From an uncultured Eubacteriales bacterium (lineage in GTDB: Bacteria; Bacillota; Clostridia; Christensenellales; UBA1242): a stretch of DNA of 64,000 nt. The DNA lies in NCBI GenBank assembly GCA_949067325.1, contig CARTDZ010000001.1:1-64000 (forward strand). Direction: 5' to 3'. A program made the translations under genes and the position numbers. Position 1 is the first letter of the stretch, and each line of letters starts with the position of its first letter. Shown here one piece after another: positions 18,978-26,013 of this stretch. The notes beneath the pieces are model-generated. The model worked only from the letters and a program-made list of their open reading frames with translations, ran no database searches and was not told where the DNA came from.

Positions 18978-19676
18978 GTGATATATGAAAGTCTGTCAGC
19001 GTTTGCAAGTAAGCTTTGTCTTTTTACTTCGTTTGTCAACACAGCCCAAGGCTTTCCTCCACCTCTTTCAAAAGAAGAAGAGCTCATGTGGCTTAAGAAA
19101 AAAGAGGAGGGAGATAAAGAGGCCAGAAGTGTGCTTATAAGTCGCAATCTGCGTCTTGTTTCTCACATTGTAAAAAACTATTCCTTTTCGCTTGAGGCTG
19201 ACGACCTTATTTCTGTTGGTACTATTGGGTTGATAAAGGCTGTCGATACCTTCAAAATGGACAAAAATGTTTCGCTTGCGACTTATGCAGCTCGTTGTAT
19301 AAACAATGAAATTCTTATGTTAATTCGTGCAAACAAAAAATACAAAGGTCAGGTGTCGCTCAATTCAAGTTATACTCCAAAGTCTGATAGTGACGAACTT
19401 GAACTTGAAGACATCATTCCAGCGGGTGAAGAATATGATGTTGAAAAACTGGTTGAAACAGATTGTCTTGTTGAAGATGTTATCAAAATTATGAAGAAAG
19501 AACTTACTCCAATGGAATTTGAAATCATTTGCTACTGCTTTGGCCTTTGTGGGCATGAACGCAAAACTCAGCGTGAAATTGGCAAGATTTACAATCTGTC
19601 ACGCTCTTACATTTCGCGCATCGAAAGTCGTGCAATAAATACCATAAAAAAATATTATGACAAAGACAATAAATAA
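18978..19676 (+). CDS. sigK: RNA polymerase sporulation sigma factor, pro-sigma-K
   Basis: Late mother-cell sigma factor, 232 aa. It has a hydrophobic N-terminal pro-sequence (about 18 residues before FVNTAQGFPPPLS), region 2 (ADDLISVGTIGLIKAVD, LATYAARCINNEILM) and region 4 with a helix-turn-helix (REIGKIYNLSRSYISRIE). The GTG start at 18978 is set by TTGGAGG 8 nt before it; a TTG 15 nt upstream would overlap that site. The gene is uninterrupted, so there is no skin-like element. SpoIVFB at the window start is the expected processing protease. CATATATAAG at 18937 is a weak sigma-E-like -10 candidate. Confidence 0.92.
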   Translation: MIYESLSAFASKLCLFTSFVNTAQGFPPPLSKEEELMWLKKKEEGDKEARSVLISRNLRLVSHIVKNYSFSLEADDLISVGTIGLIKAVDTFKMDKNVSLATYAARCINNEILMLIRANKKYKGQVSLNSSYTPKSDSDELELEDIIPAGEEYDVEKLVETDCLVEDVIKIMKKELTPMEFEIICYCFGLCGHERKTQREIGKIYNLSRSYISRIESRAINTIKKYYDKDNK

Positions 19677-19781
19677 CGCAATTTGTAGGATTTTGTTTTA
19701 TGTAGGTTTTAAATTCACAGAATAACCATATAAAGATCAAAAAAAATATTTAAAAATTTATAAAAAAATAATCAAAATCCT

Positions 19782-19810
19782 TTTACATTTTCGCTTAAAA
19801 TGGCTATACT
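19782..19810 (+). promoter_or_regulatory. sigma-A promoter of the DAC-like gene
   Basis: TTTACA (19782-19787), 17 nt, TATACT (19805-19810), followed by TAGGAGT and a TTG start at 19835. Confidence 0.65.
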
Positions 19811-19834
19811 TACTCTAAGTAGGAGTATTTACAA

Positions 19835-21199
19835 TTGGATAAACAAGCATTTCACAGAGTTGTCGAAAAACTTATTTTACCTCTCTTCACTGGCTCTTTT
19901 ATTGATGGTGAAGAGGTTTCGTCATCTCGTGACAGCGAAGTGGCTTATGGCAAACAAAACTCACTTCTTATCAAGCCAAACAAACTTGCTGATTATCGTT
20001 TGGTTTTAAAACGCGGCCAGCCATTTAAAATGTCTGAGATCAATCTGCTTAAAACTATTATAAGCGAATTTAATACAATTGCCGAACTTAATCTTGAAAA
20101 TGAGAACTACAAAAAAACTCTTCAAGACCAAGCTATTGAAAAGGCTATATGCTTGAGTGTTTCTGATGGCGAAACAGCGATTACTATGCAGGGGATTATT
20201 TCTGAGCTTAACAAGTGGGCTTCTCGCACTTACGAGGGCAAAAAGGTTGAGCTTGGAATAATTATAAATCAAGCAGTCAATTGCAGCGAAGATGAACAAA
20301 TTCATTTCTCAAAAGTTATGACACGCGATTTCTTTGCCCTTCTTTCTGATGGCAAAGGCTCCTATATCGAATTTGATAAAAATGGTTTTTTGCTTGGCTA
20401 TGTTCAGTCTACAAAAACTCGTCAGCCTCAAACAATCACCCCATATATGTTTGAAAATGTTGCGGCTTTTTGCAATGAGAAAAAAATTGGCATAACCCTC
20501 ACTGAAAATGGTGACATTCTTATTTTTAGAAACAAATCTCTCATGTTTTCAAAACGCTTGGGTGTTTGGAATGTCTATTCTCATGATGAGATTATTCAAT
20601 TGCTTTCAAACAGAGGCAATTATTCACTCAAAGATATTCGTCGTTCAATTTACTATACCGCTCTTGACGTTTCTTATGGCTATAGCGGCGGTTGCCTGAT
20701 TTACCTCAACAAAGATACTGCTGAGCAGGCTTTGACGCATATCAACGCACATGACATTTTGGACGAGCGATATTATGAAATCAAAAGGAAGCAGGAAATT
20801 GCCAACGCGAGCAAGTTATACAATCTTCATTTTCTATCGCAAGTTGAAGAAATGTTCAAAGTGCCATATCAACAATTTTTGGTAGAACAAAAATGCTACA
20901 AGTCACAATGTATTCGCAAAATTATCAACGGCAAAAATTTTCATGAACTTTCAAGAAAGCTTCGTCAAGAACTGGTTGCAATGGACGGGGCAACGGTTGT
21001 CGACAGCGACGGAACAATTATCGCAGTGGGCGCAATTTTGAAGATAGAAGCTGGCAGCGAGGGTGGTGGACGTCACGCAGCAGCAAGCACGCTTGCAAAG
21101 TATGGTATATCAATCAAAATTTCTCAAGACGGCCTTTTGAAAGCTTTCTATTATGACAAAAAGTCAAACAAAGTAAAAACTCTTTTCACAGTTGGCTAA
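19835..21199 (+). CDS. DisA_N/DAC-like domain protein (putative diadenylate cyclase)
   Basis: Protein of 454 aa. The C-terminal part resembles the DAC domain that makes c-di-AMP: DGA at 384-386 in VAMDGATVVDSDGTIIAVG, then a GGGRHAAAS segment (Arg413-His414) and a beta-strand ending. Canonical enzymes have G-T-R-H-R; here the second Arg is Ala and the Thr is Gly, so activity is uncertain. Residues 1-250 have no domain I recognise. There is no membrane span (unlike CdaA) and no DisA DNA-binding tail. TTG start with a TAGGAGT site. It lies between sigK and RNase P RNA. Confidence 0.75.
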   Translation: MDKQAFHRVVEKLILPLFTGSFIDGEEVSSSRDSEVAYGKQNSLLIKPNKLADYRLVLKRGQPFKMSEINLLKTIISEFNTIAELNLENENYKKTLQDQAIEKAICLSVSDGETAITMQGIISELNKWASRTYEGKKVELGIIINQAVNCSEDEQIHFSKVMTRDFFALLSDGKGSYIEFDKNGFLLGYVQSTKTRQPQTITPYMFENVAAFCNEKKIGITLTENGDILIFRNKSLMFSKRLGVWNVYSHDEIIQLLSNRGNYSLKDIRRSIYYTALDVSYGYSGGCLIYLNKDTAEQALTHINAHDILDERYYEIKRKQEIANASKLYNLHFLSQVEEMFKVPYQQFLVEQKCYKSQCIRKIINGKNFHELSRKLRQELVAMDGATVVDSDGTIIAVGAILKIEAGSEGGGRHAAASTLAKYGISIKISQDGLLKAFYYDKKSNKVKTLFTVG

Positions 21200-21366
21200 A
21201 AAGTTTAAGTTTAACCTCAAATTTAAATAGCTGCAAGTTTGTTTATTTTAAAACAATTTTCGCAGCTTTTTTTACAGTTTTTTCACAGCTTTTTTGAAGC
21301 TTTATTTATAATCCATCTTTTTAAGTCCGCAAGCGATGTGTATCAAAGTTGTTTTCTTTAAAAAAC

Positions 21367-21396
21367 TTGACTTTAACCAAAGAAATATGATAAAAT
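21367..21396 (+). promoter_or_regulatory. promoter of rnpB
   Basis: TTGACT (21367-21372), 18 nt, TAAAAT (21391-21396); the start of RNase P RNA follows 7 nt later. Confidence 0.7.
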
Positions 21397-21402
21397 AAAA
21401 CT

Positions 21403-21740
21403 GTTAGTTAAGCAGACAGTCGCATCTTTTTATAAGATGAGGAAAGTCCGAGCTTCAAGAGAACTGGGTGCTGGTTAACGGCCAGTGAAGGCGACTTCAA
21501 GAATAGTGCAACAGAAATAAACCGCCTAGCTTTTGCTAGGTAAGGATGGAAAGGTGGTGTAAGAGACCACCGATTGGTTGGAGACAGCCAATGCTCTGTA
21601 AACTCCACCTGAAGCAAGGCCAAAAAGGCAATAGGGCTTGTTCTCTCCCGCCTTTTAACGTGCCGCTTGAACCTTTTGGCAACAAAAGGTCTAGATAGAT
21701 GACTGTCAAATACAGAACTCGGCTTATAGCTTAACTAATC
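21403..21740 (+). ncRNA. rnpB: RNase P RNA
   Basis: Catalytic RNA that matures tRNA 5' ends. Seen: the P1 stem TTAGTTAAGC (21404-21413) / GCTTAACTAA (21729-21738), conserved GAGGAAAGTCCG near 21439, ACAGAAATAA and the AAGGATGGAAAGGTGGTGTAAGAG core. The P10-P12 style stems and the 3' conserved block ending ATAGATGACTGTC then ACAGAACTCGGCTTA are also present. The length of about 338 nt and the core sequence fit a bacterial RNase P RNA; I did not fold it fully to separate type A from type B. Promoter and terminator flank it. Confidence 0.95.
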
Positions 21741-21752
21741 AATCAAAAACAA

Positions 21753-21802
21753 AGTCTTCTAAAATTGAAAGCAAAAATCAAAAAATTTTAGAAGGCTTTT
21801 TT
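21753..21802 (+). terminator. terminator of rnpB
   Basis: 14-bp stem AGTCTTCTAAAATT/AATTTTAGAAGGCT with one T-G pair, 17-nt loop, T6. Confidence 0.85.
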
Positions 21803-21829
21803 GATTAAATTTGTCTTTTTTGTCAATAA
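21801..21829 (+). promoter_or_regulatory. weak promoter, possibly leaderless start
   Basis: TTGATT (21801-21806), 17 nt, CAATAA (21824-21829), then 7 nt to ATG 21837. The -10 is poor, so this is a weak call. Confidence 0.35.
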
Positions 21830-21836
21830 ACAAGTC

Positions 21837-23063
21837 ATGACGAAGAAAGAATATATCGAAAAATTAACAAACCTTATCATAAATCGTGTGCGTTTTCATG
21901 CACCAATTGTGACAGATGAGGAAGTAGATTTTGCACTTTTGGAGGTGGTGGGTATCGACCCTGCCTTGCCACTTTTCAAGTTTGAAAAGCCTCTCGACAG
22001 CCTTTTTTATGCAGCTTTTTGCAAAGCAAAAGAAGAGGTTGAGTTTAATCTTCTTTTGACCTCAAAGCCACTGGTAAGCGATAGACGAATTAAAGAAATG
22101 AAAAATACACTTGTTCTCTTAGAAGAAGAAATGGGGTCAATTCTTCACGCTTCCATAGAAGCACTAAACATAAATTACCGCTCGCACACAAAGTTTACGA
22201 GTGAAATCAATGAGGATTATATAGCTTTAAACGGCCAAAAAATCACACTCGACTATATACCATATTACCTTTACAAAAAGGGCAGCAATAGCAGCGTAAT
22301 GTATGAAATAAGCGAGTTTATCTTAAATGGGAAAAACTTTCTTCTTTCTCTTACAAACCCTTACAAACAAAACAGAACTCTTGAATTTGAAATAAATGTC
22401 ATTCTTCCTCGCGGCTATTATATCTTCCATAACGACGGCGAAAGCGTAGAAATACAAAATCTTTGCAACAAAGATAAGGCGTACTTTAACTACAACCTAA
22501 AAGGCGCAAAATTCAACTTTTCATGCGTTAGCGGCCTTGAAAGCAGCACTCATGCTTGTATAAACTTGAAACTCAAAATCGACCTTCGTCCACTTGAGCA
22601 AAAGAAGTTGTATTTCAACTATGGCGAAAACAAATATGTCTTTGATAGCCCTCGCGAAGCATTAAACTTCTTCAAAATGTCGCAGACAAAAATGAACGAA
22701 ATTTTTGATTTGCAGGTGCAAACAAAAGACAAAAAATTTGACGACCTTTTCAATCGCTACATTCCCCAAAATATCTGGCTTTCATGGCTAAAAAACACCA
22801 TTGATGAGGAAAGTGAAAATTTTTATCTAAAAACGCGTGAAAATATAGCCAAAAATATAGATGGCTCAATGCAGATAAATGAAGGTTTTGAAGGACTTAA
22901 AGAAGTGCGTTTCTTCCGTAATTTAGGGTGGAAGAGGGTTTTTATTGTGCAAAGCGAAAACCGTTATCTTTTTGCAAACAAAGTCAAATATTTCAACTTC
23001 ACACTTCTTACAAAAGAAATTTTTTCAAAAAACAAAGAAATTTATTTGTCTTTTGGTTCTTAA
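21837..23063 (+). CDS. hypothetical protein, 408 aa, possible carbohydrate-phosphorylase-like sandwich domain
   Basis: I do not recognise a family with confidence. Residues 1-130 are charged and helical. Residues about 130-280 look like a beta-sandwich. The segment KKFDDLFNRYIPQNIWLSWL (about residues 300-320) recalls the linker before the catalytic barrel in GH94/GT36 phosphorylases, but no catalytic barrel follows. The protein could be a stand-alone non-enzymatic domain. ATG 21837 is chosen; no ribosome site is seen, and a TTG 36 nt upstream falls on the terminator T-run. rarA follows after 21 nt. Confidence 0.65.
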   Translation: MTKKEYIEKLTNLIINRVRFHAPIVTDEEVDFALLEVVGIDPALPLFKFEKPLDSLFYAAFCKAKEEVEFNLLLTSKPLVSDRRIKEMKNTLVLLEEEMGSILHASIEALNINYRSHTKFTSEINEDYIALNGQKITLDYIPYYLYKKGSNSSVMYEISEFILNGKNFLLSLTNPYKQNRTLEFEINVILPRGYYIFHNDGESVEIQNLCNKDKAYFNYNLKGAKFNFSCVSGLESSTHACINLKLKIDLRPLEQKKLYFNYGENKYVFDSPREALNFFKMSQTKMNEIFDLQVQTKDKKFDDLFNRYIPQNIWLSWLKNTIDEESENFYLKTRENIAKNIDGSMQINEGFEGLKEVRFFRNLGWKRVFIVQSENRYLFANKVKYFNFTLLTKEIFSKNKEIYLSFGS

Positions 23064-23075
23064 TCGTGCTATACT
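23046..23075 (+). promoter_or_regulatory. promoter of rarA inside the preceding gene, short or no leader
   Basis: TTGTCT (23046-23051), 18 nt, TATACT (23070-23075) with extended TGC, then 9 nt to the ATG. No ribosome site. Confidence 0.5.
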
Positions 23076-23084
23076 CATCTTGAA

Positions 23085-24353
23085 ATGGAAAATATCAAAC
23101 GCATTCCTTTGGCAGAGCGTATGAGGCCAACAAGCTTTGACGACTTTGTAGGGCAGGAGCATATTGTAGGCAAAAATTCTCTTCTCGTGCGAGCTATCAA
23201 GTTTGGCACACTTGGCAGCTGCATTTTTTATGGCCCGCCAGGAACAGGCAAAACCACGCTTGCAAATATCATCGCAAACAGCATGAAGGCAAACTTTGTC
23301 AGACTTAATGCCGTTACAAGTGGAGTGGCTGACGCAAAAAAGATTATCGAAGAGGCAAGGGCAAACAAGGCAATGTTTGGCACTGATACCTTCCTTATGC
23401 TTGACGAATGTCATCGTTGGAACAAGGCTCAATCTGATTGCGTACTTCAAGCTATTGAAGAAGGCTCAATTTTCTTCATTGGCTCGACAACAGAAAATCC
23501 TTATACCTCAATGACGAGGGCAATAGTTTCAAGATGTAGAATATTTGAATTCAAACCTCTTTCATCAAAAGATATCGTCAGGTCACTCAAACGCGCTTTG
23601 TCTGACAGCGAAAAAGGTCTTGGTCATATGCCAGTTGAAATAACTGACGACGCACTTGAATATTTTGCGTTTGCCTGCGCTGGCGACAATCGCAATGCAC
23701 TAAACTCTCTTGAACTTGCAGTCATGACATCAAAAATAGGCAAGGACAAAAAGATACATATAACTCGCGAGGAAGCAGTTCAGTCAACCGATCGAAAAGC
23801 TCTTTCGCTTGACGAAAATATGTTTTATGATATGCTTTCAGCTTTCTGCAAAAGTATTCGTGGCAGTGACAGTGACGCCGCTCTTTACTATAGCACGCGT
23901 CTAATAAATGCAGGTTGTGACCCAATGATTATCGCTCGCCGCCTTGTTGCACATACTTCAGAGGATATTGGCATGGCCGACAGCAACGCTCTTCTTCTTG
24001 CCACAAGCGCTATGTACGCTCTTGAAAAAATGGGGCAGCCAGAGGGTCTTATTCCGCTCTCTCATGCAATAATCTACGCTTGCGAGGCTGAAAAATCCAA
24101 CTCGGTCATCACAGCAATGCACTTGGCAGAAAATGATGTCGAAAATTGTCCTGACAATCGCGTGCCAAATCATCTCAAAAATCACCCAAGCACAAACGGT
24201 GACGGTCATGGCAAATACAAATATCCGCACGAATATGGCGGCTATGTAAAACAACAATATCTGCCTGACAGCTTAAAAGATCATGTGTATTATACGCCTA
24301 GCAACAATGGCCGCGAGAAAAATTTGGTAAGAAAAAAATTTAGAAACGACTAA
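23085..24353 (+). CDS. rarA: replication-associated recombination protein RarA (MgsA)
   Basis: AAA+ ATPase acting at stalled replication forks with SSB; 422 aa. Seen: the RMRPTSFDDFVGQEH start, Walker A GPPGTGKTTL, Walker B-like LMLDECHRWNKAQSD (usually DEIHRFNK), sensor-1 IGSTTENPY and the C-terminal MgsA block ending KYKYPHEYGGYVKQQYLP. It lacks a Shine-Dalgarno and sits 9 nt behind a -10 box. No UBA or zinc extension. Confidence 0.93.
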   Translation: MENIKRIPLAERMRPTSFDDFVGQEHIVGKNSLLVRAIKFGTLGSCIFYGPPGTGKTTLANIIANSMKANFVRLNAVTSGVADAKKIIEEARANKAMFGTDTFLMLDECHRWNKAQSDCVLQAIEEGSIFFIGSTTENPYTSMTRAIVSRCRIFEFKPLSSKDIVRSLKRALSDSEKGLGHMPVEITDDALEYFAFACAGDNRNALNSLELAVMTSKIGKDKKIHITREEAVQSTDRKALSLDENMFYDMLSAFCKSIRGSDSDAALYYSTRLINAGCDPMIIARRLVAHTSEDIGMADSNALLLATSAMYALEKMGQPEGLIPLSHAIIYACEAEKSNSVITAMHLAENDVENCPDNRVPNHLKNHPSTNGDGHGKYKYPHEYGGYVKQQYLPDSLKDHVYYTPSNNGREKNLVRKKFRND

Positions 24354-24528
24354 ATTTTAAAACACAAAAAAACAACTTAAAAATATAACCATTTAAAAAA
24401 ATTGAAAAGTTAAAAATTTAAAAATCTTAAAATCGTAAAATCTTAAAAAATTTAAAATTTAAAATTTAAAATGAGAAAAATAACTTTAAAAAATTAAAAC
24501 AAAAACACAAAATTAAGGAGAAAACAAA
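24354..24528. other. A/T-rich low-complexity spacer
   Basis: Runs of AAAATCTTAAAATCG and AAATTTAAAATTT words, almost without G or C. No gene and no clear promoter. Confidence 0.5.
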
Positions 24529-25551
24529 ATGTTTGGACATAGAAGTGACGGAAAAAAGGTTAAGGGTATGAATATAATTGACAAAGCAGGCCCATTTTTT
24601 ATGCCGCAGCGAATTGACGCTGTCAATTATACTACGGTCAAGGTAAAATGCGACAGCATTGACGAATTTATTCAAAAAGAACGCCGCCTTGGAAATTCCT
24701 ATAGCTATATGCACATTATCATCGCTATGCTTGTGCGAGTGCTTTATACACGCAAAAAACTCAATAGGTTTATTATGCGTGGCACAACTTATCAGCGAAA
24801 CTATATAAGCGTGTCAATGGATATCAAAAAGAAGCTTGATGATGAAGGGGAAGATGTAACTCTCAAGTTCTATTTCACTGGCAGAGAGTCAATCGCTGAA
24901 GTGAAAAAGATTGTCGATGACGAAATCGCTAAAAACCTTAAAACAGATGAAGTTCACCAAACCACCAAGGTGGCAGGCAAGTTTTGCGCACTTCCTGACT
25001 TCTTATTCCGCTGGGCAATGGCTATCGTAAACTTCCTCGACAGACATGGAATGCTTCCAAAAGCTATCATAAAAGCAAGCCCATTTCACACAAGCGTTTT
25101 TCTCACAAACCTCAAGTCAATCAAACTAGGTTATATTTATCACCACCTTTACAATTTTGGCACAACAAGCATGTTTGTCGCCATGGGCAAAGAGGCGATT
25201 GAGCCTTGGGTTGAAAATAACAAAGACTTAAAACTTGCAAAAGTTCTTTCTCTTGGCATGAGCCTTGATGAACGCGTGGCCGACGGCTTCTATATGGGCA
25301 AAAGCTTGAGACTTTGCAAAGATATTCTTTCAAACCTTGACATTTTGAATGAAAGCCTGCCTGATGACGGAACAATACCTAAAAAATTCCTCAAGAAAAA
25401 ACCAAAAAGCACAAAAGTCAAAAAAGTCAAAAAGCCAAAAGCTAGCAAAAAAGAAAAAGTTAAAAAGTCAAAATCTGACAAGCCTAAAAAGATAAAACCA
25501 CTCAAAAACAAAGAAAAACACGACAAAAAAGTCAAAAAATCACAAGAATAA
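24529..25551 (+). CDS. 2-oxoacid dehydrogenase acyltransferase (E2)-like fold protein, catalytic His replaced
   Basis: Protein of 340 aa matching the catalytic domain of E2 acyltransferases and chloramphenicol acetyltransferase, without lipoyl or subunit-binding domains. Residues 1-285 hold the fold, including the MHIIIAMLVRVL helix and FGTTSMFVAMGK strand. The active-site motif H-R-V-x-D-G reads E248-R-V-A-D-G: the catalytic His is Glu, so acyl transfer by the normal mechanism is unlikely. Residues 286-340 are a strongly basic Lys-rich tail. No dehydrogenase genes adjoin. AAGGAG precedes the ATG. Confidence 0.75.
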   Translation: MFGHRSDGKKVKGMNIIDKAGPFFMPQRIDAVNYTTVKVKCDSIDEFIQKERRLGNSYSYMHIIIAMLVRVLYTRKKLNRFIMRGTTYQRNYISVSMDIKKKLDDEGEDVTLKFYFTGRESIAEVKKIVDDEIAKNLKTDEVHQTTKVAGKFCALPDFLFRWAMAIVNFLDRHGMLPKAIIKASPFHTSVFLTNLKSIKLGYIYHHLYNFGTTSMFVAMGKEAIEPWVENNKDLKLAKVLSLGMSLDERVADGFYMGKSLRLCKDILSNLDILNESLPDDGTIPKKFLKKKPKSTKVKKVKKPKASKKEKVKKSKSDKPKKIKPLKNKEKHDKKVKKSQE

Positions 25552-25561
25552 TTTTGCTTTT

Positions 25562-25621
25562 TGCTGTCAAATGTGATATAAAAGTAAAAACTGCTGTCAA
25601 ATGTGATATAAAAGTAAAAAC
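25562..25621 (+). repeat. perfect tandem duplication of 30 nt
   Basis: Two identical copies (25562-25591, 25592-25621) of a unit with a TATAAA box. The first copy forms a plausible promoter with TTGCTT at 25554-25559 and 17 nt spacing; the second lacks a good -35. Confidence 0.9.
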
Positions 25622-25701
25622 TTCTAAAAAAGCACATCAATACATAATGAAAAATCAAAATGAGCGCTTTAAATCATTTGAAAGTAAAAAGAGGTGAATT
25701 T

Positions 25702-25992
25702 ATGAAAACGATTTTATACTTTGTTTTGTCAGTGATCTCTATAGTTTATCTTCTCTGCCTTGCTTATCTCAACATCAATCCTGAAGTTGCAGGCACAATA
25801 GGCACAATCCTTGGCTATGTCGCAAAATATGGCGGGCTGGTTATTATTCTCGCCTTTGCAGCCATCAACTTTTTTGGAAATCCTTTCAAAATCGCCTTCT
25901 TTATACTTTTGGTCGTTGTCGCAATACTTTATATTGTCACAGCAATTATACCTGGACCATTTCAGTCACTATTTGGTATTATCACAGGCTAA
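25702..25992 (+). CDS. small membrane protein, 96 aa
   Basis: Three hydrophobic segments (about residues 4-22, 43-62 and 66-86) with short polar turns; I do not recognise a family. AGAGGTGA before the ATG at 25702 decides the start over a longer frame from 25660. It lies 21 nt before polA and is probably co-transcribed with it. Confidence 0.75.
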   Translation: MKTILYFVLSVISIVYLLCLAYLNINPEVAGTIGTILGYVAKYGGLVIILAFAAINFFGNPFKIAFFILLVVVAILYIVTAIIPGPFQSLFGIITG

Positions 25993-26013
25993 TAAAATTT
26001 TTAAGGGGGCAAA

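Noticed and set aside
23025..23450. Minus-strand open frame across the start of rarA
   Set aside because: Antisense shadow; the plus strand has the conserved RarA motifs.
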